A stretch of 64,000 nt of DNA from assembly GCA_018350325.1 (NCBI GenBank), contig JAEVLN010000005.1, positions 506,142 to 570,141 of the forward strand, read 5' to 3'. This DNA is from Globodera rostochiensis. Its lineage: Eukaryota; Nematoda; Chromadorea; Rhabditida; Heteroderidae. A program made the translations under genes and the position numbers. Positions 42,985 to 52,875 of the stretch are shown here, in pieces. Each line of letters starts with the position of its first letter. Position 1 is the first letter of the stretch. Under the pieces are notes generated by a model. It was not told the DNA's origin and did not search any database. It worked only from the letters and a program-made list of their open reading frames with translations.

Positions 42985-43919
42985 CTGAAAACGTGCTCCA
43001 AAAATTAATATGATTTATTATGTCTTTTTGAGTGTATTATGAAAACGGTATCTGCCACCCTCCCCCCAATCCTTCAACTGATCAAAAATCCAAATCAGAT
43101 TGACCAAGAAATGATTTCGGATCAGACAACCAGTCGTCAAAACTATGTACAAAAAAATGAACACCTGCTCCAGAGAGAAAATTGTGTCGTTCTTTGTCCA
43201 TTTATCGAATAATTGTTGGGGTTTTTAGGATGTTAGCTTTGTCTGAAAAATGCAATTTTGCAAAAATTCATGCAAAAAAGTGAATGAACGGCAAAAATAT
43301 GAAAATGCATTAAACAATTACCTATAGAACATTGAGGTAAAAACAGATATTTTTTAAAAAAGAAAATGCGAAGACTTTGGCCCATCGACTCAACGAAAAT
43401 ATAAATGATGATTATAAATAATGGACATTTTATGTAAAGAAAAGGTTGCGTGTTAAAACAGCATTCCTAAAGGCTTTCTTTCTGCTTTTCAAGTCCATTA
43501 TTTGCGTATTGTCAGTCACAGGAAATTGGGGAATTTTTGTTTAATTGGGGGAGGTCCCCGCTTTGATTGTCCGGTCCGTCCGTTTGGCCACACACACACA
43601 CAAACACAAAATAAGGCAATTCTAAAGAATCCCCCAAGTTACATTAAAAATTAATTGCATAAATGTTTTCGAAGTTTCAAATTTTCCAGACATTTTTTTG
43701 ACAACCGGTTATATACCCGAATCAAATGCGCCGGCAGGTGCTGCTTATTTACAGGATATAAACACAAGGAATTTTAAAGGGATACGGAGGGGGGGGGGGG
43801 GGATTCTTTAGAATTGCACAAAACAAAATTAAACAACAGAAAAAATATAAAAGTTTTTATCTATCATTTATGGTGTCTTCGCGTGCTTTCTCTTCCTCTT
43901 TGTTCATTTTTGTTCAGCA
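42985..43919. other. Spacer between ZCCHC8-like and PHF14-like genes
   Basis: It must contain the promoter and probably a short first exon of the PHF14-like gene, which I could not identify. It holds a CACACACACAAACACA tract (43591-43606) and a poly-G run (43790-43802). The sequence GGGGGATTCTTTAGAATTGC at 43799 is inverse to GGCAATTCTAAAGAATCCCCC at 43615, so the two bound a fold-back of roughly 200 bp. Confidence 0.55.
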
Positions 43920-46900
43920 TCAGTCACCGCCGCCACCGCCACTTTTCCTCACACTTTTCACAATTTGATGCATTCGTTTGAAGAAGCCGGAGGATGTGGA
44001 GGGCGGCTGATGCTGGAAAGCTTGAATGCCTGGAAAAGGAAAATGTTTTTTTTTTATTAAATGGCAAAAAAAATCACGGAATTTTTGGTGAGATTATACC
44101 AAATTTAGCGCTTACCAATTGCCCAATTTTCTAACGGCGGCTTCTCCACCCCCAGGCGATTCAGTGGCACATGTGTGCCAAGTTGCATCTTAATAAGAGT
44201 GGGGAAAGAGTCGATTTTTTAAAAACCAACTACAAAAAAGGAAATGCCCTAAATTTGAACTCCAACCACCTCTAACACCACCATTAGTTCCTGTTGTTGC
44301 TGCTCGCCAAGCTGTTCATTGCTGGTTGACGGGCCGCCTTGGACTCCTCCTTCTTCGGCAGAATTTGGTGGCGCCATGGCGTCCGGCACTTTCTGCTTCT
44401 GTTGCGGCGACGACGGCGGCGCCGGCACGTCATCGGCTGGTGCATTTGGCACGGTCGCCTAAACATGCACACGCAAAATGACTGTATTGGTACTGCTCGC
44501 ACTGATTTGATTTTTTCGCTAAACCAGACAAAATTCAAAACCGTTTTCTGTCCGGTTATTTGGCAGAAATTTCGGGCTAAATCGTACACGGGGAGTTGAC
44601 CGTGTGCTATAGCCCAACATTTTGTCGGTTAGGCACAAAAATACAACGCCATGGATGCAAAATTCTTCGATTTTTTTTAAAAGGGATTTTCCGTTTTTTT
44701 TTAATCTCACCGTTTTTCGTTTCTTTCTCAATTTTTTAGTCGATGTCTTTTTGCTCTTCCGCAGCGTCACATTGTCGTCGAGATTATTGGTGTTGAGCTT
44801 CCTCAAGTCCAAGTCCTAAGAAATGGACATAAAAATTTAAAAATCAAATTTGAATGCCTAAATGTTTTTTTTTGAAAAAATGGCGGAGTTGCGGGACGGT
44901 GAGCCAATTTGTGTGCCAAATCAAAAATAAAACCAATTTTTTTGTTTTTGATAAATTAATTTTTGGCCAAAAACCGCCAACCGTTTCCTCCTCCGACTCG
45001 TCCACAATTTCGCCCTCCTCTAACGTGGCATTATTGCCTTTGTTCTTCGATAATGTTCGGCTTGCATCAACAAACAGCACATCTTCGTCCGGTTCATCGA
45101 CGGCTTCATCGTCGGTTTCTTCCTCTTCCTCAACACGTTCGTCCTCGGCGTCCAATTCTTTCTGCGCAAAAAATGCCAAGCGTAAAATGGAGAAAAACTT
45201 ATTTCAGATACCATTTTACAGGAATTTTGAAGTTTGATCGGCTCAAAAAGTTTATATAATTTTGTCAAACCTCAATGCGATCGACGCCAACGTCCGCCAC
45301 CATTTTGGACCGTTTGTTCACGGGTCCATTGTCGTCGGCATTTTCTTTGACAGTGCCGTCGCTGGCGGCGGTGACGGAGGCCAAATGTTGGTCAATGAAA
45401 TGCTGTTGGGCCTGCACAAACGTGTCCCAGGGCGGGATAAGCCACTGTTGCTCATCAAGCTTAATACAAAAATTGTTGAAAATCTCACCATTTTTGTTGA
45501 AAAAATTGTAATTTAATTCAGTAAAATTGATGACCCGACTTACATCCACGTAATCGTCCTCTTCATAGTTAAAGCCAGAATATCGGATCAACTTTTCGGG
45601 CTTAATTCGACACCGATCGTCCTCACCTAAAACTTTTGTATAAACCCCCATGGGCGAGAAAAGGAAACTTTTAAACTCCTTAAAATATACGGAAAGTTGA
45701 CCAAAAAATTGTTAAATTTTTTCACTTGAAATGATTTAGTCATCAAAGATGGCTGGCTGTAAAACATTTAGTTTATTTTGAACTTTGCGAGCGGACACCG
45801 ACTTATTTTGATCATTAATGATCATTCAATCCCTTCCCGTCTCAAAAGCCCTCAACAAACCGGTGGTTTCCGCGTGTTTACGCTTCCGTCGAGCTCCAAC
45901 CACCGGCGTCGTCTCGTCCTCCATGTGAAATTTGACCGTCAATTGTTCGGTGGCTCTGCAAAACAAAATTTCAGAAACCGAAAAATTGGGAAAAAAATTT
46001 TTTACAAAAAAGAAAACACGCTAGATGAATCCTTGGCAAATCCCGGACCTGAGTGAACAAAAAATCCCGGTAAAAACAAATGCTTTCTCAATATTTCCCT
46101 AAATTTGAGAGGTCACAGATCAAACGGGGAAATTCTCGGCATTCTCCAGCCCCTCCGTTGTTGGACCACAACCTCTTGCGATAGGCCGGCGGGTAGCCGT
46201 TCAGTAAGCCCAACTGTCGCATTCGGTAGATCCAGGGTGGCAAAACGCGCGAGCCGATGCCTGAAGAAATAATTTTTCTAAATCAAATTTACTGTCCTTT
46301 CTTTTTGTTGAATACCCAATGCATCGCGCAACTGATCACTGATCACACCCGGCTGAGGCCCTTGGCACTGTTCGTGGAAGCGAGATCCGGCACTAAAAAT
46401 GATCAATTTTGTACAAGTAGTAAAAGCGACTAAGCGAACTGATCAGTTAAAAATGAATTTTTAATTTCAATTTTACCACAAAAAGTAAACAATATTTGCC
46501 CATTCGTACACTGTGTTTTAATCATTGAATTTTTTATATGAATTTTATTCTGAAATTTATTAAAAACCTTTCCCGTCGCTTGGAAAAATTGTTGCGATTT
46601 TGCGAAATGCGTCGTGCATCACGCGGCTCCGGACACCTGAACAGCTCGTGCCCGATGGTACCGCAATTGAAACAAGCCTTAAAACAAATTGGCAATTTCT
46701 TTTTTTCTTCTTTTTTTTTTGCAAAATTATGGACATTTTACTAATTTGAAAAAAGTTCAAATTTTAAATTTAAACGTATAATAAATTTTTGAAGACGTAC
46801 TTTTGCAGAAGCGGAGCCACGCTTTGTGCTGCCGCCACCGCCGCTTCGTCTTGGCTCTTTTGGCACCGGCGTGTGATGGGAGATCACTTGGGAGAAGTTA

Positions 46901-47841
46901 AAGTTGGAGCTTAAAAAGAAAAAAAGAAAAATTTGTACGCATTTTGAGTAGCCTCGAGGCAGAATTTAGAAAAAAATTGCATACTGGCAGAAAACGCAAA
47001 GAACAAAAAAAGTAAAAAACTGATAACCGGCGTTTTTTAAAAAGAATTTGTCTATTTTTTTTGCTTTAGGGATTTTTAAAGATAATTTTTAAACGTTGGC
47101 GTGGGCTCTGCATGGGAATTTTTAAAATCCAACGTTTTATGTTAAAAAAATGCTCTTTAATTCGGAAAATGTGTAAAATTCGCCCTAACGTTTCGAAACG
47201 GAGCTGTTTTAGCCCTCATATAATCACCCCTTGCCCCTGGTGTATGCCTCTGGTACGGCGCCTCATCACCCACCGGGTGTTTGTTCGACTTCAAATTTGG
47301 ATACCTCGTACCCTCCTGCTCTTGTTGGTATGCGCTGTTGTTCGCCTCGTCCTCAACCGCCTCCGTGTCAACAACAAATGAGTCAGCAGAGGGCAGCTCG
47401 CCGAGCTCCAACGACACGTTGATTTTGTTGTTGGCACGCAATTTGGTCGACGGCACTTTCTGCGCTTTACGAACACGCGCGTTGTCGTCCTTGCCGACAT
47501 TGTCGTCGTCCAAAATTTGAATGGACGAACTGTCCGACTCGTCAGAACCACTGAAATTTGTGCAATCCGTTAAGCCGGGACAGGCGTTGAAGGTTTACCG
47601 AGACTGAAATCCCGCAATTCGTCATCAGATTCTATCCCACCATTTTTAGGGTAGTTTGCTCGTATTCATAAAAACTTGATCCCCGAAAGTGAATATCATA
47701 TGTCCGCGGGACTAAAACTAATTTGTAAGACATGTGCCAAGAGTGAAAGAACAAAATCAAATTTGTTCACCTGATTTCGTCCTTCAGCACCAACTCGTCT
47801 TCGGCGCCTTCCAAGCCGTCACATCTGACAGATCCGGCCAT
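43920..47841 (-). CDS. ZCCHC8-like zinc-knuckle protein (NEXT complex scaffold)
   Basis: Start at 47841 (MAGSVRCDGLEGAEDELVLK), stop at 43920. After a Ser/Asp-rich exon (47555 on) comes a CCHC zinc knuckle near 46680-46590, CFNCGTIGHELFRCPEPRDA, followed by RRISQNRNNFSKRRERF. The PSP domain is split over 46390 (QPGVISDQLRDALG) and 46265-46130 (LPPWIYRMRQLGLLNGYPPA). Then come KLIRYSGFNYEEDDYVD (about 45600) and WLIPPWDTFVQAQQHF (45430), both recognisable ZCCHC8 blocks. Acidic and Lys-rich linkers (45160-44700) lead to VPLNRLGVEKPPLENWAIG (44190) and a C-terminal helix GFFKRMHQIVKSVRK (43990). In other animals ZCCHC8 bridges MTR4 and RBM7 in the nuclear exosome targeting complex, and its C-terminus stimulates the helicase. 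The function here is by family. Its N-terminal half is shorter than in human, and some exons may be missing. Confidence 0.85.
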
Positions 47842-48149
47842 TGTTTTAGTCATATGCAAAAATCGATTAAATTAAAATTCTTCGACATTAAATAAATAAT
47901 CACCGTCCGACCATGGACAAGAAATGATTGATAATTAATACAAAAATAAATTGCGATATGAAGCCAAAAATTTAACAATATCAAAATAGTCCATGCTAAA
48001 AGAAAGGAAAAGCTGGTAAATGCATTAGCCAAATAAATTTTCGTCAAATTCCCAAAAACAAAAAACTTTTTTCTATGCTAAAAAATGGATCACATTTAAA
48101 ATCATTTAAAGTCCGTTCATTGTTTTGTAGAGCGCGACAGAGGGCGAAT
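47842..48149. other. Spacer between UFC1 and ZCCHC8-like genes
   Basis: About 300 bp between the UFC1 stop and the ZCCHC8-like start, both on minus. That is short enough for shared transcription (operon-like), as is common in nematodes, but no trans-splice evidence can be read from DNA alone. A hydrophobic open frame on minus (47850-48047) lacks any support. Confidence 0.5.
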
Positions 48150-49365
48150 TTATGAAGATTTGGGTGAAAGAACGCCGCGCTCGATGAGGTCCGGAATTTC
48201 GACTGCCATCCACGGGCCAAGACCCAACGAGAAGGCATGCGCAATGCCAAACCTTGGCACATTTCTGAAAAAATGAAAGCACATTAAAATTACATTTTCA
48301 TCAAAAAATTCTTTTGGCCCTACGTAAATACACAAAAAAAATTCCGATTTTTCGACCCATATTTTAGAGATGAATCGCTTTAAAAAGTGAACACCCAAAA
48401 AAATGCTTCAGCCAACCACCAACCTTGCCCACAACGGCTTGAAATGATCACCTAAAATTGTTTAAAATGATTAAAAAAGGGAAAACCCATATTATAAAAT
48501 TTTCAGGGTCATGGACAAGCCAACACATCTTTTTTTAAATAATCACTTACTTAAACAAATTTTGCCGCCCCTATACATTTTTGCCGTTTTGCCATCCAGT
48601 TCGGGAAGTGCTTAAAAAAGGTGAGATTTTGAAGGAAGAAAAAAAAAATTTTGTGCTAACCAATTTCCGGTGCCGTTTTTGGATATGTTATCGGCACATC
48701 GAACTCCACGTCGAATTCGTATTTGATTTTGTTGTGATAGGCCCAGCACTTTCCGAACCTGCAAAAAATTCATGTTTTTAATAAAATTTGGTTGTTTTTA
48801 GTCCAAAAAATCATTAAACGCAAAAAAAATTAGGTAGATGCGGATCGTATTTTTGTTGGGTCCCTCCACTGCTGGGAAAGTAAAATTGCAATTTTTCGAA
48901 TTTTAGTTCTTTTCGAATTTGCCCTCATCGTCCGACAAATCATCAAGGGCAAAAACTGTTCGTGTTCCCCCCCCCCCCCAAATACCATCGAGTGCCATCA
49001 GCGCTCGACTCAAGCCTAAACCAGTCGGACTCGCACTGTTTGTTGTGCTCGATGAACGCGATCAAACTGTTGTACTCCTCCTTCAGCCGTTCAAGCCACA
49101 GGGGTCCATCTCTAGGCAAACAAACAAACATATATTTTCGGCAACCATCGTTATACCATAATTGCGGTCCACACACATTATTATCTCGGTTTTGACTAAT
49201 TTCGAATCCGAACATCAGAAAAATTTCATCAAATGTCGCTATTTTTTCTTGAATAACAAGGCATTTCTAGCAAAGTCAGGACCGCAGTTATAAACGGCAC
49301 CTTGGTCCGGCACTTGTCTTCAGCAGAGGAATTTTTCTCAGCGTTTTTTTCACTGAATCGTCCAT
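48150..49365 (-). CDS. UFC1: UFM1-conjugating enzyme E2
   Basis: Six exons join in frame: 49301-49365, 48986-49111, 48661-48758, 48551-48610, 48424-48451 and 48150-48264 (163 residues; human is 167). The start gives [20 protein letters not shown], then [100 protein letters not shown] and [20 protein letters not shown]. The active-site Cys is Cys115 in GGKICLS (human Cys116). The enzyme accepts UFM1 from UBA5 and passes it with UFL1 to targets such as ribosomal protein RPL26 at the ER. Every splice site is GT-AG. A 1.5-kb transposon begins 76 bp upstream of the start codon. Confidence 0.96.
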
Positions 49366-49454
49366 GAAAATTTAGAGAATAAAAAATGCTTAAAAACTGA
49401 ATACAATAATTAACGTACATAAATGCTGGATGATCAAATGAGTGGGGGTCGTTT

Positions 49455-49575
49455 CGGCCCTCACGTTTCGGCCCCCACGTTTCGGCCCCCACGTTTCGGC
49501 CCCCACGTTTCGGCCCCCACGTTTCGGCCCCCACGTTTCGGCCCCCACGTTTCGGCCCCCACGTTTCGGCCCCCA
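49455..49575. repeat. 14-bp tandem array (ACGTTTCGGCCCCC)
   Basis: About nine near-perfect units of ACGTTTCGGCCCCC, the inverse-strand relative of the 35398 array. It forms the inner part of the left end of the 49441-50921 element; a shorter array (50843-50910) forms the right end. Confidence 0.9.
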
Positions 49576-49691
49576 TTTTTTTTTCATATTTAGCAACCGA
49601 TCAAATTTTATTCAGAATTTTTTTAATATGATCAAATAATAACAAAAAACTATCAAATACAACAATCTGAAAATTTGCAAGATTTTCGGGT

Positions 49692-50532
49692 ATTTGTATC
49701 TTATCAGGGACTCGCTCGGATCCGAACAAAAATACTACCAATCGATTCCTCTCGTCGAGCTGAGTCCGAATCAGCAAAAATTTCTTGCCGGAAAAAATTT
49801 TGAAGAAAGTTATGGCCCCTCAAAGTTGGCCAAAACCATAGGGGGGACCCTTTTGGTTAACATTTTTGGAAAGAATTTTTATTCTAAAAATGGTCTGAAA
49901 ATATGTTATTTGATGCGCTGAATACGAATTCGTCAATAGAAAATCAAAATTGAGGATTTAAAGCGGTTTTTAAACCGGTTTAAAATTTTGAAATTTATGG
50001 GGAAAATGACTTAATTAAATTAAAACAAAAGCCCGATAAGGGAAAATTTAAACAGTAAGGTGGAAAATAGCAGCCAAAATAAAGCAAAAACAAGTTAACA
50101 GGCATAATGAAATCTAAAAAATCATAGAATTTAGGCATCCACTTACGCGGGCTTAGGCTAGGCCTCAGCCTAACGCGGGCTTAGGCTAGGCCTCAGCCTA
50201 ACGCGGACTTAGGTTTAGGCCTCAGCCTAACGCGGGCTTAGGCTTAGGCCTCAGCCTATCGCCCCACCTACTGGCCGCCGTAGTCGAGTGTGCGGTACTT
50301 TGTTCTACTATTTCCGTATCAAATAACATATTTTCAAACAATTTTTAGAATAAAAATTCTTTTAAAAATGTTGACCAAAAGGGTCCCCCCTATGGTTTTG
50401 GCCAACTTTGAGGGGCCACAACTTACTTCAAAATTTTTTCCGACAAGAAATTGTTGCGGATTCGTACTCAGCTCGACCAGAGGAATCGATTGGTAGTATT
50501 TTTATTCGGATCCGAGCCAGTCCCTGATAAGA
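49692..50532. mobile_element. Nested inverted-repeat element, ATTTGTATCTTATCAGGGAC arms
   Basis: The left arm (49692 to about 49960) contains TTGTATCTTATCAGGGACTC, CTCGTCGAGCTGAGTCCGAA, GAAGAAAGTTATGGCCCCTC and CATAGGGGGGACCC. The right arm (about 50318-50532) is its inverse, ending GTCCCTGATAAGATACATAT. The same arm sequence occurs at 4190-4440. Confidence 0.7.
50142..50262. repeat. 28-bp tandem repeat, about four units
   Basis: Units of GCGGGCTTAGGCTAGGCCTC-AGCCTAAC repeat four times with small changes. Each unit contains the palindrome-like GGCTTAGGCCTCAGCC. There is no unique spacer between units, so this is not CRISPR-like. Confidence 0.8.
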
Positions 50533-50707
50533 TACATATTCCGATTTTCGAAATACAAAAATTTATTTTGGCCTCGAAACATTCAAAAAGGGCTGGGTTT
50601 CCTTATTAGGCCTAGGCTTAAGCCAACCTAAGCTTAAGCTTAGGCCTAAGTTAAAGATGTAAAAAGTACATACATAATATGTGAAAACGATGAAGATTTT
50701 TCTTTAT

Positions 50708-50839
50708 ATGCATCAGGGTTACGTCGAAACCTCTCGATTTCGATAATTTCGAGCTTATTCTCTCGTTTCGATGTCGAAAACCAAAATAAAAACATTTCGG
50801 CTTAGAAAATTTTTCTTTCGATGAAACCCTGATATGCAT
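50708..50839. mobile_element. Short MITE with ATGCATCAGGGTT ends (copy 3)
   Basis: It begins ATGCATCAGGGTTACGTCGA and ends CGATGAAACCCTGATATGCAT, and matches 35279-35394 closely. It occupies the same place relative to the GGCCGAAACG array as in the 35 kb element, so the larger elements moved with it inside. Confidence 0.7.
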
Positions 50840-51017
50840 TTTGGGGCCGAAACGTCCGGGGCCGAAACGTGGGGGCCGAAACGTGGGGGCCGAAACGTGG
50901 GGGCCGAAACGACCTGCTCCCGATCAAATGGTGGAAATTCTTCGCATAAAACAATAAAAACAAGTATCACAACGAAATTAGAATTTGGCGCGAAATATTT
51001 CCGGAAATTCAATCGAT

Positions 51018-51451
51018 CACAGCGTTTCATTTTTGCATTTTATTACCGTTTGAGGTAGACAGTGCACTCTCTCGCTTTTCCCTCTATTTCTCTAACCGTT
51101 CTCTTCTTTTGGCGTTCTCTCTCACCTTTTTTAGCAAATATTTTGACCATCCCGCACTTCGCGACGTCAAACTTTTGTTTGCGACGTCAAATTTGCTACA
51201 AATTTTCAACATCCCTAGAAAACAAAAAAATGCATCCATTAATACATCACTTTTGGATTAATACTTTGTTCTCGAGTTATAAGGAAAAATGTTAATATTT
51301 TTATAGAATTTTGGTTAAAATGCGTGAAAATCCGTCGAAATCATTTTTGAATTTAGCGTTTGTTTTCTTTACTTTTCGTCACTTTTTTTTCGTGTCGTAA
51401 CTCTTGGCGAAATGGTTATGCGGTAATAAAATGCAAAAATGAAACGCTGTG
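51018..51451. mobile_element. Non-autonomous DNA transposon, CACAGCG ends, 6-bp TSD (copy 2)
   Basis: The element is 434 bp with inverted ends CACAGCGTTTCATTTTTGCA / inverse, flanked by the 6-bp duplication ATCGAT (51012-51017 and 51452-51457). It is inserted in the opposite orientation to 3294-3728. Shared internal blocks include CTCTCGCTTTTCCCTC and AAAGTAAAGAAAACAAACGC (read on minus). Confidence 0.85.
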
Positions 51452-51693
51452 ATCGATGATTGCTTAATTTCTTTTTATTTTAAAATTTCATTGCTTAATT
51501 TTTTTAATTTTAGAAAATTTCATTGCTTAATTTTTTATTAGAAAATTGAAAAAATTTTTATTGAATGGCGCGGATTCGAAAAAAAGTAATATGTTAAAGA
51601 AAAAATTAAAAAAAGAGAAAAAATCAGCGTCGATTTTAATAAATACACATTTTGATTTAGTTCCGCTGTGAACTCCGTTCACAGGGAAGAGCG

Positions 51694-52197
51694 TGTGGGA
51701 GGGGTTCGCCACCGAAAGAGGTCGGAAGGCGCACCAGGAGGCGCGACACACCGGCCGGGAGCGTTACGACGACTTCCTTTGTCGTCACTGCGACTTCGGG
51801 GCGGTGTCGAGGGGGCGTGTGCAAAGTCATGCCCGGCGCGTCCATCCGGGCCAAGCAACAACTCCCATTGAGCTGGGTGCTGTCAATGGCGTAGCTGTAA
51901 AGGAAAGGATGGGAAGAGGTTGGTTTAAACTCGGCTGCAGGACTCGTAAACAGAATTCGGGGGGGGGGGGGAGAAAACAAAAAATTTGCGATTCAGGTGA
52001 ATAAACCAAGTTTTTGCGGGAATCTGGTTAAATGAATGACAAATATCTTTCTGAAGCGAAATCGGCTGGCTCTTTGCCAAATATTTTGCCAGAAAAATGT
52101 AATTTAAGGCCATCTTCTCAGCGTGAAAGTTCGAGTTTGCCGTGGGAAAGGGCGGCCCGGCATTTCGCTGATCTGCGCGTTCGCTCATCAGAGCGGG
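51694..52197 (+). CDS. Possible C2H2 zinc-finger exons (gene or transposon ORF remnant)
   Basis: After an acceptor TTCACAG (ending 51692) the frame reads VWEGFATERGRKAHQEARHT, then FLCRHCDFGAVSRGRVQSHA and RRVHPG, which is a complete C2H2 finger (C-x2-C-x12-H-x4-H). The first unit resembles the finger half found in R2-type non-LTR retrotransposon proteins (F-x-TERG-x3-H), but its cysteines lie outside the visible exon. A donor near 51919 (GAG|GTTGGT) and an acceptor at about 52107 could join PSSQRESSSLPWERAARHFA (52108-52197, donor GTAATT). Upstream and downstream exons are not identified. Base composition is GC-rich compared with its surroundings, which supports coding. Confidence 0.4.
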
Positions 52198-52554
52198 TAA
52201 TTTTTTTAAAGGATAAAAGTGAAAAACTAAAACAAATTATAAAGCGAATATGAGTGTTGTTCATATGGTTTTTATAAATAAAGATGCATTTCGGAATACG
52301 TGTACGTCGCCAAATTAGACGAATTATATATAAATCGACTCTACTCTAAGCCTAGCGCACGAATCCGTAAAAATTTTTAGTCGAAAACCACTTTGAAGTA
52401 AGTTATAAGCCCGGGACTGATGTCTTTTGACTTGGGACTCAGTTGTACACTGACTAAGAAATCGGAAAAATCACACATATTGGCTTTCAAAATTACGAAC
52501 TCGTTAATAGAAACTGAAAATTGAGAATGTAAACCCACTGGCTACCATTCGGTA

Positions 52555-52875
52555 ATGGTTGAAGTGTCCAAGTTTCTATTGACTTGTGATGGTTACGGGA
52601 AACTCGATTGGCGCGGCGATTTACACCGCAGGTCTCACTGGCAAAGGGGCGGGCAGCGCGCGCCGACACTGTCCTCACCGGAATCGTGTGGGAGGTTTGA
52701 ACAGGGCGAGCTCAAAATCACCCGCATCTTGGAGCTCCAAGAGAAAATGGCGGCGGCGAAGAGGGCGCGAAAGTTTCGCTTTGTGATGCCGAATGAGAAT
52801 ATCGCCGATTTTTTCGCTCTACCAAACGCGGCCACAAGAGGTGTGCGGGCACAATTCGTGTCCACTCGGCAATAA
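52555..52875 (+). CDS. GC-rich open frame of unknown nature
   Basis: A 106-codon frame ends at 52875. Its second half, ELKITRILELQEKMAAAKRA then RKFRFVMPNENIADFFALPN, has protein-like composition and is much more GC-rich than its flanks. It may be the last exon of the zinc-finger candidate upstream. No domain is recognised, and an alternative frame over the first half (NSIGAAIYTAGLTGKGAGSA) is equally open. Confidence 0.3.
   Translation: MVEVSKFLLTCDGYGKLDWRGDLHRRSHWQRGGQRAPTLSSPESCGRFEQGELKITRILELQEKMAAAKRARKFRFVMPNENIADFFALPNAATRGVRAQFVSTRQ

Larger units (their letters stand above)
49441..50921. mobile_element. MULE-like element with 9-bp TSD GATCAAATG, just upstream of UFC1
   Basis: The ends are AGTGGGGGTCGTTTCGGCCC (49441) and GGCCGAAACGACCTGCTCCC (to 50921), inverse over the GTCGTTTCGGCC core. 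They are flanked by a perfect 9-bp duplication GATCAAATG (49432-49440 and 50922-50930). A 9-bp duplication points to Mutator-like elements. Length 1,481 bp. Inside are a 14-bp tandem array, a nested fold-back (49692-50532), a 28-bp tandem repeat and an ATGCATCAGGG MITE. No transposase frame is seen. Confidence 0.85.

Noticed and set aside
47850..48047. Hydrophobic minus-strand frame between UFC1 and ZCCHC8-like
   Set aside because: AT-rich composition explains the hydrophobic residues; no splice sites or conservation signal.
49229..49639. Open frames encoding GAETWGPKRGGRNV repeats
   Set aside because: Same 14-bp array effect at the end of a transposon, not a protein.
50142..50262. Possible CRISPR-like array (28-bp repeats)
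   Set aside because: Units are directly adjacent without spacers, in a eukaryotic genome; it is a simple tandem repeat.
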